Below, one piece after another: positions 35,176-46,309 of a stretch of 64,000 nt of DNA. How positions within the stretch are numbered: position 1 is the stretch's first letter; each line of letters begins with the position of its first letter. The notes under the pieces were generated by a model. That model ran no database searches, was not told where the DNA came from, and saw nothing but the letters and a program-made list of their open reading frames with translations. The stretch comes from Lunularia cruciata. Its lineage: Eukaryota > Streptophyta > Marchantiopsida > Lunulariales > Lunulariaceae. A program made the position numbers and the translations under genes. The DNA is taken from the NCBI GenBank assembly GCA_948567375.1, contig OX419762.1, positions 43,939,034 to 44,003,033 on the forward strand. Reading direction: 5' to 3'.

Positions 35176-35872
35176 CCCCGAGCTCAACAAGAAGAAAAAC
35201 AACCAAATAATCTGCAACGAAGTAATCAACAACAAACTAATCTAACCAGAGCCAGAGCTGTACTCTTCCCCAACTTCTCTCCGAATGTTCCACTCCCTTA
35301 CGCTTGACCACGTTGACCAGGCGTGGAAAGCCAGTCACACATACACGGAGTCAAAATATATCGCTTGAAAAGATATAAAATACATTAAAATCACGGTTCG
35401 TATTACAGGGGGGGTTTCCGGATTAAGGACATTCGCTAGTCGATTCCTAGTGGAGAGGGTAAGCGTCACATAGTTGAGGTGTAAGGATTTTAATTCAATA
35501 TGTTTTTCCTACTGTTTTTATTCACCTAATTCAATACGGTTTTTCCTGCTGCGCATAGCTAAGAACTTGACTTTTTTTGTGTGATTCTCTTATGTGGTGC
35601 TTTTGAAAATCGTGTTCTTGTCTCATTTCAATAACATGATATAGATAGCGAAGCACTTTACTGTGTACAAAATATTCTTGTTTTATATTAACCCTATTAA
35701 CTGTTTTAATGATAGCGGGGACATTGTTTTCCACTATGGTTTTTAGAAGAGACCAGTTTAAGTAAGATAACTAAGTTACAACAAGTTACTTTTGCATAAT
35801 ATGTATGGATCTGCGAAGATTATGGCCACAAAGTATTGTCGAGCATATTCCACAAGTATTGTCGAGCATATT
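35176..35872. other. Spacer downstream of HNL-B, nothing recognised
   Basis: No gene or known repeat is seen. A short direct repeat (cacaagtattgtcgagcata, two partial copies near 35829-35870) precedes repeat R. Confidence 0.45.
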
Positions 35873-36359
35873 TCTTCTTGCTTGGGTTATTCCAAATTAG
35901 CTATAATATGTACTTGTTTGTGTAAGCTATTAACACCAAGTTTGCACTCCTTATCAAAACAGACCACTATTAGTTAGTTTTGATTAGAGATAATTAATGT
36001 TGAAAGGCTTCGAAATGTACTCCTTAGCTAGCTTAGATTAAGGCACTTCACTCAAAGGACTAGCCTCAAAGAGTACCCTTGAAGTGCACGTGTCTTTGTA
36101 AGCAATTAGCAACAAGTTGATGCATCTACTTATAGTCTCTTATTTGAACAAGCTACTACTTTAGCTAATTTTACCACCTAGGTCCATGTGAACCTTGGTA
36201 TATTCTTAAATTGTATAATGAACTTAGAGTGCCATTACGTTTAAGCTTTCATGTTTTGCTATTGTTAGTATATAATAGAAAAACTCTTGATTTACACCTT
36301 GATCCAAATTTTTTGCTCCAACAAGTATTCTTAATCAACCACACACTTGAAACATTGTA
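35873..36359. repeat. Dispersed repeat R, copy 2 (mate 23613-24100)
   Basis: Direct-orientation copy of the 488-bp repeat at 23613. It lies 0.7 kb downstream of the HNL-B end, so the two copies bracket the inverted-repeat arm and HNL-B at a distance of 12.3 kb. Confidence 0.8.
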
Positions 36360-37149
36360 CTTAAATTATGTCATCTATAAAATAATATATTGATAAACAT
36401 AGGAAGATGGTGTATATAAGTAAGCAATCATTAGTGTATAATGTAGATCTATTATTTTATTTTTTCATATCTAACTAACTTATCATATTGATTTTTTTAA
36501 TATTTGATTTATTCCTATCCATGTATTCAAAAGTAAAAATTATTATTCATATTTGATTATCAAATTTTATATTATTTTAAAGTTAAGAATTCAATACTTA
36601 ATGTATAATAGATACAAAAGTGTTTCCATAAAATTTTCAACCAGTATAATTTTACAATTTGATATAAAAGAATAAATACTTTAAAGTTATCCTTGTATAT
36701 AGCTTATATATGCAACATCAAATTTTTAACAATGGATTAAGAGGTATTTGCATTAAAATATGACAAATATTTGATCATGCAACCATCTTAATCATATAAC
36801 TAAACATTTGTAGACTTCTAAAAAGGTAAATTAGAAAGATAATTCTGAATTGATTTTGGAATGAATTTAGAAATGCACTTTTATCATATAAATATATCCA
36901 ATATAGCAAAGTATAGGAAATTGAAATATCTTCAAATATGTATCTTGAAAAGACAATTATTTTAATAAGAAAAACTAATTTTTAGTATTATTTTTTCAAA
37001 AAGATCACCTATATGTGAAAGATATATTGAATAATCTTTGCCACATTCTTAATAATAGAGGTAAATATAATGTGGAAATAAATGTATATCATAAATCCTT
37101 CCATACTGAAAACATTTGTACTTAAATCTGAATTATATTTTTCTATATT
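36360..37149. other. Very AT-rich spacer, nothing recognised
   Basis: Long A and T runs, no open frame of note and no motif. Confidence 0.5.
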
Positions 37150-37904
37150 TAAATTTAAATTTCAAAACATCAAGTAGATTATAGAAACTATAAAACCTTT
37201 ATAGATACTATTTACAACACATATCTTGCACTAATTGCTTATAGTTAACATGCTTCATGCTAAAAAGGTTATGGAATTTCTAGGTAAATTTATTATTCAA
37301 CAATAAATAGTAATAAGGAAAAAATATTATCTTTGAACATTATCTGATAGTGTTTAATATTAGACTAGTATCTCAAGGAAATTAGTTAAAACTAGATTAA
37401 AATTTTAAGATTTTATTAAGTCATTACTATTTCATGTATTCATATATTATTATTATTTGTCTATTTTTCAATCACAACTATGTTTAAAGTATGATCACTA
37501 TTTGATAGAATCTCATATGGTTTTATGTTTCTAGAATCTGCACTAAATTATTCCCTTCCAATAAGACAAATCCAAAAGAGCCTTCATCTCAACTAAATAT
37601 CTTGCTGTATGATTTTTTGGTACTTTTAGTGCCCCAATTCACCTCTCATCCTTCAATACAATACTTTGCTCCTTCAAAACTCTAAGGATCACCCAACCCA
37701 AACAAGTACAAATGTTATCCCCTACACTCAAGCACTTATGTTCCTGCTACAAAGGTTCTTCCCCACGACTCAACAAAAACATTCAACCGATACTCAAAAT
37801 GCAAACAAATAGTGATGAATAACTTGAGAGTTTGTGTGTTTGAGAGTTCATTCATTTATGAATAAATGAACTCAATTTACATTGGACTTAGGCTTAAATA
37901 ATTT

Positions 37905-39000
37905 TTCTGACTAAACCAAGAGGATCTAATGGTTGAAGTCTCTTGGAGATCTTGTGTTTGTATCTACACTATGCATTGCTAATCCTAACTTCCTACCTTA
38001 TCTTATCCTAATGTAAAGAACCAAGGAGAGAAATAAGAGAATGGAAGATCAGAATGGAAGGTCATATTGAACTCTCGGTTGAGTGAAACTTCAAATGTCT
38101 AGTATGAGCTTTGACCTTGTTATTTATAAGACTTTTATATACGAGGTTATCAAGAAGCTTCCCTAGAAGGTTCCTTCTTGAAGCCATTTTCATGGAGTGC
38201 AAGCTAAGCTAACTGTTTACTTGGCATGTAAGCTAAGCTAACCATCAAGCCATCAACTTGGCATGCAAGTAAATCAATCCTTAGAAGGTTCCTAGAAGCT
38301 TCTCACCATGAAGCTTCCTAGATGCTATAGGATATTCTATCAAGAAGCTTATAGAAAATTCTTAATATTTTTAGGTTATGCTAGTTCTACCTCCTTTTTG
38401 CTATAGTTACTTTGCTCTTGTATTCACTAAATTGTACATTTATGATCACTAAGTAAATCTTTGCTTTCTCTTGGACATAAGCCTTAAGAAATTTCTTTCG
38501 CTCAACCCAAGAGGATCTAATGATTGAAGTCTCCTTGAGATCTTGTATTTGCATCTACACTATTCATTGCTTATCTTAACTTCCTACCTTATTTTATCCT
38601 AATGTAAAAGATTGTGGAGATAAATAAGAGAATGGAAGATTAGAATTGGAAGGCATATTGAACTCTCAATTGAGTGAAACTTCAAATGTCTAGTATGAGC
38701 TTTGACCTTGGTATTTATAAGCCTTTTACTTACAAGGTTATCAAGAAGCTTTTAAGGAAGGTTCCTTCTTGAATCGTCTTTTGTGGAGTGCAAGCTAAGC
38801 TCACTATTTACTTGGCATGTAAGCTAAGCTAACCATCAAGCCATCAACTTGGCATACAAGTAACTCAACCCTTAGAAGGTTCTTAGAAGCTTCTCACCAC
38901 AAAGCTTCCTAGATGCTTATAGAACATTCTTAGGTTATGCTAGTTCTACCTCCTTATGTTATATGTAGTTGGTTCTACTAACTCTTAAGCTTCTATTAAC
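37905..39000. repeat. Direct duplication of about 590 bp in family E copy D1
   Basis: The block from aacccaagaggatctaatg through gagctttgaccttg and gcttcctagatgct to ttaggttatgctagttctac occurs twice, with a period of about 591 bp. D2 has it once (about 56284-57330, interrupted by a solo LTR). The repeated unit could be the LTR of family E. Confidence 0.65.
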
Positions 39001-39736
39001 TCCATATCATTACATTTAATCACATGCAGATTAATTAGGCACCTTACACGTGTCAAGGGAGATGTTAGATCTAACTCAAAGACAATTTGAGATTTACACT
39101 CCTTCAAATTTACAACTACAAAGGTATGTACAATCTAAAGGTGTCTTTGACTACAAAGTACTTTAGACTACTTCTTACTCCTAAAATCCTACAACTCGAA
39201 AGGACTTCTTTTAATGAAGTCCCCTTTGGCCCAAGACTGCTGCAAAAAACTACTTTTGCCTCTATAAGTTTTTAATAAGGAGGTTAATCTGTTCCTTATA
39301 TTCTATAATTTCTAAGAGGAAGGAGTTGGCGGATTCAATGAACTTCAGATTGATGTGCTCTTTCAACTTGATCATTAATTTATTGAGCTTCTCATCAACA
39401 TAGACCTTCTCCTCCAAACTCTAGATCTGCAACTTGAACTTATGTATCTTCATCTTTGCAATTTTCCTTTGAACCACTTCCTTGAGCATCTCCACAAATT
39501 GGTCCCAAACATCTTTCAACTACTTGAGTATCTTCACCTTCTCCTCTTTCAAATGACCACTTGCTGCCCAAGCTTTTGTGTAATCTCCTCCATTGTTCAT
39601 GGTTGGTCAACTTCCCTCTCCTTCTCCTTCTTTACCCCAACAACCATCCATTCCAATTGTATAGGTACTTTGCTCTTGTATTCACTAAATTGTACATTTA
39701 TGAGCATTAAATAAATCTTGGTTTTCTCCATCTTCA

Positions 39737-40489
39737 TGTAATACCAAGAGCTAGCCATATGATCTGGATGTGAAATTTGGTTTGGTAACATCTGGACTGA
39801 TGTTATACATGATGGTCAAAATAGATCAGATAGAAATATCACCAAAAGAGTACTTCCACTAATAGGACAGAAACCAAAATATACTTGAAAACCTTAGAAT
39901 AAATAGTTAGACATATGATTTAAAGGTGAGAACTGGTTTGGTAACATCTGGAAGAATGTTACAAATGATGGACTAAATAGATCAGAAAGAGGTATCACCA
40001 AAAAGGGACTTCTACTAATAGAGTAGAAACCGAAATATGCCTCAAATCTTTGAAGGCAATTTCGGAGGTCTAAACGGATGAATTAGGCCTCAAAAATGTG
40101 CAAATTTCCTCCCCCCACTTCTTAAATATATAAAAGACACCCCTAGTTTGCCCCGTCTAGAGCTTTCCAATGGTATCTCACCCACGTGATTCTGAGATTC
40201 CTACAAGAAGATTCTCTAAAAGATTCTCTCCTATCAAAGCTTGTTTGACCAACCAGATAGGACGAGGACTTACATGTCACCCATCCAAGTAAGTAATCCA
40301 AGAATGGAGTGTGCTGACATGTCACCTATATGTGTGCCTAATCCCATGGTGGAGCTTCCTTGGAGGAGATCCTCTTTGTATATATAATAAAGAGAAGGTG
40401 CTCCTTTGGGGCATCGGAGGTTTGAGTGTGAAATCGTGTGTTTCTCATGGTGTATTTCTTCTCAGGTCTCCTATCCTCGGAGTATTACA
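39737..40489 (+). mobile_element. Solo LTR L1 (753 bp)
   Basis: Starts TGTAATACCAAGAGCTAG and ends CGGAGTATTACA, giving TG...CA ends in an 8-bp inverted repeat (TGTAATAC/GTATTACA). The flanks are cttca and cttcc, a 5-bp target duplication with one change. The D2 copy of family E lacks it, so the insertion is real. It contains a TATA-like tatatataataaag at about 40378-40391 and two internal repeats of about 125 bp (39760-40020). L2 and L3 are relatives in the opposite orientation. Confidence 0.78.
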
Positions 40490-41050
40490 CTTCCCCCAAA
40501 TGCTCCCCACTTCTTCATCCCTTTCCTTCATCTTCTTCTTGTGCCCTTGTCTCTTACCTTTGGCTTTTAGCCAAAGGGCTTTCAATTCTCCTTGCAGCTT
40601 CTTGATTTCTTCATTCTTCTCCATTCATTCCGCAAGAAGCAAAGTAGATGCATCTTCTCAAAGTTTTTATGCACTAAATCATTTATCTTCTTGCTTGTAT
40701 AGATTTTTTTTCCCCACTCCTCCTTTGCCTTGGCTAGCTCTGCCTTTATCAATTATACGGCCTTTGACTAAAGGGATGTAATCAGCAACCATCTTGGTAA
40801 CAATTTGCAATAGTCTTTACAAGAGTCTTTGTAGGTGGGTAAAATCTTCTCCATCAGCTCCAAGATTGGCCCCACCAAATGCATACTAAACTTAGATCAC
40901 TCTATTATCAATACTTTGCTTTCTTGGAATTGGAAAATAGGTGCATCCTCCATTGTTGGTATTGCCTCTAAAGGTTCTTCCTTTTTGCACACAATATCTA
41001 TCCTTTCTTCTACCTGACCTTTAGGTTGCATGTGTCATGCGTATATACAC

Positions 41051-41289
41051 CACTACACAACATACATCATTGTAACATCATACACTATAGAAGCACAACT
41101 CACATGTAAGTCATACATGAACTCTAAAGTGCCTTAATTGGCCCCCTAGATGGCGGTTAGGTCACTCTAACTCTAGATAGCCATCTACTCCAAGTATATG
41201 GTATACCTTATGGTGAGCAAGAGGCCGGGTGTTATCAAGCCCCATCGTTAGTAGCATCTCTACAATCTATACCATATAAAGGGTGAACT
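41051..41289. other. Short stretch between repeat E and the gypsy relic
   Basis: No feature is recognised. It may belong to the 3' end of the neighbouring gypsy relic. Confidence 0.35.
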
Positions 41290-42230
41290 GGTTATAGGTT
41301 AAGTACATCTAGGACATTACCATTATCCTTGAGAAACCATCATGAGGGGAGGAGTCAAACATGCCATATGCCATCCTCTCGAACAACTATCACACACTAA
41401 CATAGTAGCAACTCCACCAAAAGAGCAACATAACATATATTGCAAGCATGCACGTATAAGTGCCAAGCTTGGGTCCATAGTGCCATCAATGTTTGGAAGG
41501 GGGCACAGTGCACAATTGCACATATGATCCTTCCAAACAACACCATCACATCCTTCTAACACGAGGACTCCAAAAGGCAAAACCTTGTGCACTCTCAAGT
41601 TAGTATGGCCCATATTAACGTCAAGTGTTGTCGGTGTTGCTTGCTATAGATATACATAGTCATCTAGATGAAATTGATAGATGAAGGGTCTATAGCCTCC
41701 TCCTTGAGTAATAGCATAATGTAAGGTATCCTTATGTTAAGCAATCACCAAGTTCTCAAAGGCCATTGGCATCACTCTTCAAAGATTTTTGCCCATTGAG
41801 AATATGCGCTCACCCATACATTTGGATCATCCAAGTCCAAAACTACAATTGCATCTCGATGAATGGCTATAGGTAAATCTGGATCTCATCCATAGAGTAG
41901 AAATTAAGGAGAGTAGGATGCTAAGGAGGCTTGAAGGCTGAATCAATAGCCCATGGCCAACCAAGGTAACCAAAGATCCTAGAGTCCCAAGTGGCCTCTC
42001 CACAAACCAAATTTATGTAATCCTCTCTTCACAGTCTAAACTACTCTCTTTGCTTAGCCATCTACCTTAGGGTGATGTCTAGAGGTAGTATGATGATCAA
42101 TCAAAGCCTTGTCATACAAGACCTAAAACTCCGCAAAGAACTTTGTACTCTGATCAGTCAAAACCTCAATTGGTGCACCAGAATGGGTAAAAATGCATTT
42201 CAAGAACAAGTAAGTCGTCCCTTCATTAGA
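41290..42230 (-). mobile_element. Ty3/gypsy relic: integrase core end plus C-terminal PHD-type zinc finger
   Basis: On the minus strand the integrase core is readable through several stops: APIEVLTDQSTKFFAEF near 42175-42125 (catalytic Asp context), HHPKVDG near 42080 (family HPQxDG), TVKRGLHKFGLWRGHLG and DLWLPWLAMGY near 41960. Further on, VLVLEGCDGVVWKDH leads to a finger ATMLVCDSCSRGWHMACL at about 41400-41345, with CxxC...HxxC spacing as in PHD fingers. Stops lie at TAG/TAA codons within the core. It is dead. The C-terminal PHD finger is unusual for plant gypsy elements in general. Confidence 0.72.
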
Positions 42231-42518
42231 CTTAATAGAAGATTAAGGAGAATATGACAAAGTACAAAGGGCAAGGGCACAAACTAGAATTCAGATTGTA
42301 GAGGCGTGAAACAAATTGTTTTGTGTAGAGTACAAAGGAACACAACCTACATACTAAAAACAAAGTGGCCCTTCACTATACTTGACAAATTGTTTTGTGT
42401 AGATTATAGTGGAACACAACCTGTAAACTAAAAACAAAGTGAGTAGAGTATAACAAAAGACTTAGTCAATTGTAGAAATTGGAATCCAAAATAATAGACG
42501 TGAGTGAAACATGAGGTA

Positions 42519-42583
42519 CATTTGCTAGGAATCAAACCCAGGTTTATTGGAGGCAATTATCCTAACCATTGGACTACAAACGA
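42519..42583 (-). pseudogene. tRNA-Gly-like relic (or tRNA-derived SINE head)
   Basis: The minus strand reads CGTTTGTAGTCCAATGGTTA then GGATAATTGCC, a D-arm/A-box like plant tRNA-Gly(TCC), and later GGGTTTGATTCC, a B-box like GGTTCRANYCC. The 3' side GCAAATG pairs with the 5' CGTTTG. The anticodon arm is about 5 bases too short (TTGCCTCCAATAAACC), so it cannot fold as a normal tRNA. No repeat copy is seen elsewhere in the window. Confidence 0.6.
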
Positions 42584-42589
42584 TTGGTG

Positions 42590-44400
42590 TATAGTTGACG
42601 AGGTTTAACTTTAATCTTTTGGTAGTGTTTAGTCACTCATTATCTAAAGCCACATGTATCTAATTCTTTTGAATACATATCGATACACTGTTACAATGCT
42701 ACCACAGAATATAAGAATTAATTTGGTTAGATTAATTTTTATCAAAAGAATGAGTCTTTCTATGTAAGTGAATTTTTTATAGTAAATTATTTTTATGTTT
42801 ATAGTAAACGTGACTCTTCATCCATTTTCACCAATTTGTTTCCTACATTAGATGATATTATATATATAAATCATAACTAAGTAAATGGGACTTTAAAACT
42901 CTAATGACTGTTACTCACCCAAGTGGGCAATTCTACATCTCTTGAGGTGAATATCTTCCTTATTCATCATCATGGGATGTTTATAAATGAAAAGGATAAT
43001 AAATTAGTTAATTTTCATGGAATTCTGGTCATATTCGTTTGTATTGATCATGGTCATATTTACGTATAGTCTAGATGAGTGTTTCAGATATAGTCCATAT
43101 ACATGCACTTCTTATATTAGAGCTTGAGGTTTTCCCCAATTTTCTTTTATGTCCTTCCCTTGCTTCACTTTTTGTTCTGCATGTAGAGTATGAAGCTCCA
43201 TTCTTGCAATGTATTTTAACTATTCTTTCATTTGTAAATTTATTTAGAATCTTTGAATTATATCATTAATCATATTTCTGAAGATGTATATAAAAATTTA
43301 AGTCTAACTATTAATTATTCTATTTCTAGGTTGTGTTAAAAAATACTTTAATAAATAATTTGTTAATTTTCCAATTTTAAATATTTAAATATTTTATATA
43401 GTGTCATTCTTTCCCTTTTATTTGCTGATTCTACTAAATACTTCATTTAGTGTCTTGTTTTTCCTCTTTTTTTCAAAGACTCCTCTACAATTTCACTCAC
43501 ATGGATTATTCTCAAGTAACTCTTTACCACATGATTCCTTTCATCTTGTTCATATTCCGTGGACTAGATTCAAGAACTTTTGGAAAGAGAATGCAGAGAA
43601 GACCAACCTTTAGAAAAAAATTATGAAGAATTTCACATGAAATCCAAGTTTTATGCTTTATTAAATGCATTGGTGCTTCTTTGATTCCCGAGATATAACA
43701 TGTTGTTGTACAGTTCCTTCCTTTGCTAGATAAAAAGTATGAAGAATGACCTACCTTTAAATCCAAAGTTCATAAAATGTTACAAAGAATATCTACAAAT
43801 CTTAAACCTTATCCTTAAATTTTTTTAAATAGCAACAGTTTTTATAATTATAGAATTTAATAGAATAACATGGATGTTCATATTATTTGTATGTATATTT
43901 TGAGAGAATAACTCCATTTATGGATTATATCATGTTTCCTTTAGGATTTAGGATAGGTTTCTTCCAATATTTCATGGTAAGACAACTCTCTCAAAAATCA
44001 TTTATTAAGTGCCAAAATTACTAAATGCAAAGTGTACATAACAAGACTTGGGAATAGTTCTCAACAACTTATGATTAAGAGACCTATATAAACAGTCTAA
44101 TTGTATTTACATTATGATTATCATCAAAAAAACAATGCTATCAATAATATGAACATGGGAATTTCCAAAATATAATGTAAGATAGTAATAATCAAATTAT
44201 ATTACAAATAAAGTAAGAGAGAACGAGTCATGAGAAAATATTCTTTTACAAAATTGATTCTAAAATATGTATTACAAGCGTTGTAATCAATAGTAAAAAT
44301 GAGAAATATTTTATCTTTCTCTGTGAGTTAAAGATATCATAATTTTTCTATACAAATTATAGAGTATTGTATCAAAACTTACTCTTCTTTTAGAATTTAG
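42590..44400. other. AT-rich spacer, nothing recognised
   Basis: Over 1.8 kb of AT-rich sequence. The longest frames (43075-43269, 43401-43613) are hydrophobic, as expected from composition, and have no motif. Confidence 0.5.
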
Positions 44401-45027
44401 TTCCAGCAAGTTGGTTCGTTCCTAAAGTCAATAACCTCCTTCGACCATAGAAATAAGGTTTTCTATATGTTGAAGTTGTCTACACCAGCATTGACATCTG
44501 AGGACATGCGCTGGAAATGTAACCTTCAACTTGACACTCATTAGCTGAGTAGAGTATTAAAACATGGTCAATGGCAAGTGCCTCTCTATTTTCACCACAG
44601 GGTTTGACTTAGCAGTAAGTCTTTTTTTCTGTTCTTGATCATAGCAGACAAATCTTTGGCTCAAGCTAGTTTTAATGTAAGAACTCTAGAGTTGCAAATT
44701 TCTACCCTAGATTTACTACAGTTAGATTCCTAGGTAGAGGCTGCATGCTGTATCAGTACCACTATCCTCTTGTACCTGGTACAGTATGGTGAGCTTCGCA
44801 TATCTTGTTGGGTTAGTTCTTTCCACGTTGCAAGCTTGGATGGGTGCCCTTTCTCGATTCGACTCAGCGCGAGGGGAGAGCTATTGAACTACTCTATTGT
44901 TTCACGTTGACAGTTCAATCATCTGCTTACCCCCGTTTTGTTAACCTTGTATTGGATATCGGCATGAAGCGCTAGTTCATGCTTCGATCTCGTAGCAGGG
45001 AAGTCGACGGACATGATCATCATCGAT

Positions 45028-45771
45028 CTAAATTCTTCGTGGAAGTGGAGACAGAAGCAGAATCCTGCAGCATCTTAGGTTAGACAGATGGCGTAACCCC
45101 AAACTTTCTACCATTTTGAGGGAACCGAGGGATGAATCACAGGGACCAGTGAGAAGTTGACTGTCGTTAGCTAAGACGGTGGAAGAGGAAACAATCTGGT
45201 GATCCTGGGGACTGGGTATTTGTCTACTCCTGCTTGAGACAGGTAACTTATCCAACATGCAGTTCATGCAATCCAAAACTTCCTCAGAAGAACCTTTGTT
45301 GAAGAGCGAGGGTTTGAGCTTGACACGCTTGTGACATAAATGATTGTTCTGAGTTGCGTGCGATCCATTCATACATTTAAAATTCTTAGGCTTTCCTTCC
45401 TTACCAGGCTTCCATTTCACACTATGCCCATATGTTTAAAATTGATCTGCCTCGTTTCCCATACTACCTTGGGCGGTTCCCCATGCGAAGTCTGAACGTA
45501 TCGGTGCACAGGACAAAATCATTTGATTTTGCTTTTCCATGTAAATTTCTTTGAAGTTTGGCCGGCCTATCTTACCGGCACACAAAAGCCGGTGGTATAG
45601 ACTCGGCTCCTTTCCCCGTCGAGGTTTTACAATCTCCCCGTTGGTCGCTGCACTCTGCCGTATCCACATGTAGTATCCCCGCCTATTGAGTTTAAAGCGG
45701 ACATTCAAAGTTTTAAATTTCAGTTTCCTTAAAAGAGGATTGCTATGCCTGCTTAGCAAAACCATTGGCAC
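45028..45771 (-). pseudogene. Conserved unknown ORF upstream of HNL-C, broken copy
   Basis: Counterpart of 28105-28732. Frames 45771-45436 (GRPNFKEIYMEKQNQ, ILSCAPIRSDF) and 45420-45028 (CMNGSHATQNNHLCH, CMNCMLDKLPVS) are separated by a TAA. The start codon of the MAEC frame is ACG here, and a shift lies after GGGGAGATTG. No known domain. It is more decayed than the B copy. Confidence 0.4.
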
Positions 45772-46173
45772 ATCAGATGCTGCTAATGGAATAGATCAAT
45801 TTTCGCTTCTGCTTTGCATCGATTTCGCTTATGTTCCGCTCTGTATTTACTTGCTTAGATCAGTTGGATTTCAGTTTGCATCTGTTCATGTTCAAGCCTG
45901 CATTTCGTTGCTTCTATACGCATGTTCGGTTCGTATGGGGGGGTGGGTGCTGAGTGGTTTCTGAATCCCGCGTTTGATGAACGGTTTCTAGTCCCACTAA
46001 ATCAAGACTCCCATGGTAATCAGCCCTTAGCAACAATATGACGTCAACCATCACATGGCTAACCAAATCTATTGAACAGCTTGCGAAATCCTCTCTCAGA
46101 GCACAAGCTGCTCCATGTGAAAATAACCCAGCATTTGTGCAGACTCAGTTAGTGCATTCTAACTAGTTGTATC

Positions 46174-46190
46174 GGTATATATTACTAATA
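46174..46190 (+). promoter_or_regulatory. Candidate TATA-like box of HNL-C
   Basis: The string ggtatatattactaata lies about 125-135 bases before the HNL-C start codon, at the same place as in HNL-B. Confidence 0.35.
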
Positions 46191-46309
46191 GCGACCTGAG
46201 AAAGATGTTCGGGGATAGCTCCCGATTTGCATTTGAAGAAGATAAAATCGTTGCCAATTTGTAAACCGTCGAGTTGATTACATTTACTTTCTGGAAGTTC
46301 AGTGTCACA

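Larger units (their letters stand above)
37150..41050 (-). mobile_element. Repeat family E, copy D1 (coiled-coil coding, degenerate)
   Basis: The stretch from aaatttcaaaacatcaagta (about 37157) onward matches the D2 copy at 55535-58290 in the same orientation. On the minus strand it has Lys/Glu-rich frames like the 19-21 kb copy (for example the strand opposite 39300-39736 and 40500-40800). It is cut by a solo LTR at 39737-40489 and contains a direct duplication of about 590 bp (about 37905-38480 and 38495-39000). No transposase or reverse transcriptase is seen. The class is unknown; a non-autonomous LTR-type element is the best guess. Confidence 0.5.

Noticed and set aside
23613-36359. Repeat R copies as LTRs of one giant element carrying HNL-B
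   Set aside because: No TG...CA ends, no primer-binding site or polypurine tract, and no target duplication were seen.
42519-42583. A functional tRNA-Gly gene
   Set aside because: The anticodon arm is about five bases short and mismatched, so it is listed as a relic only.
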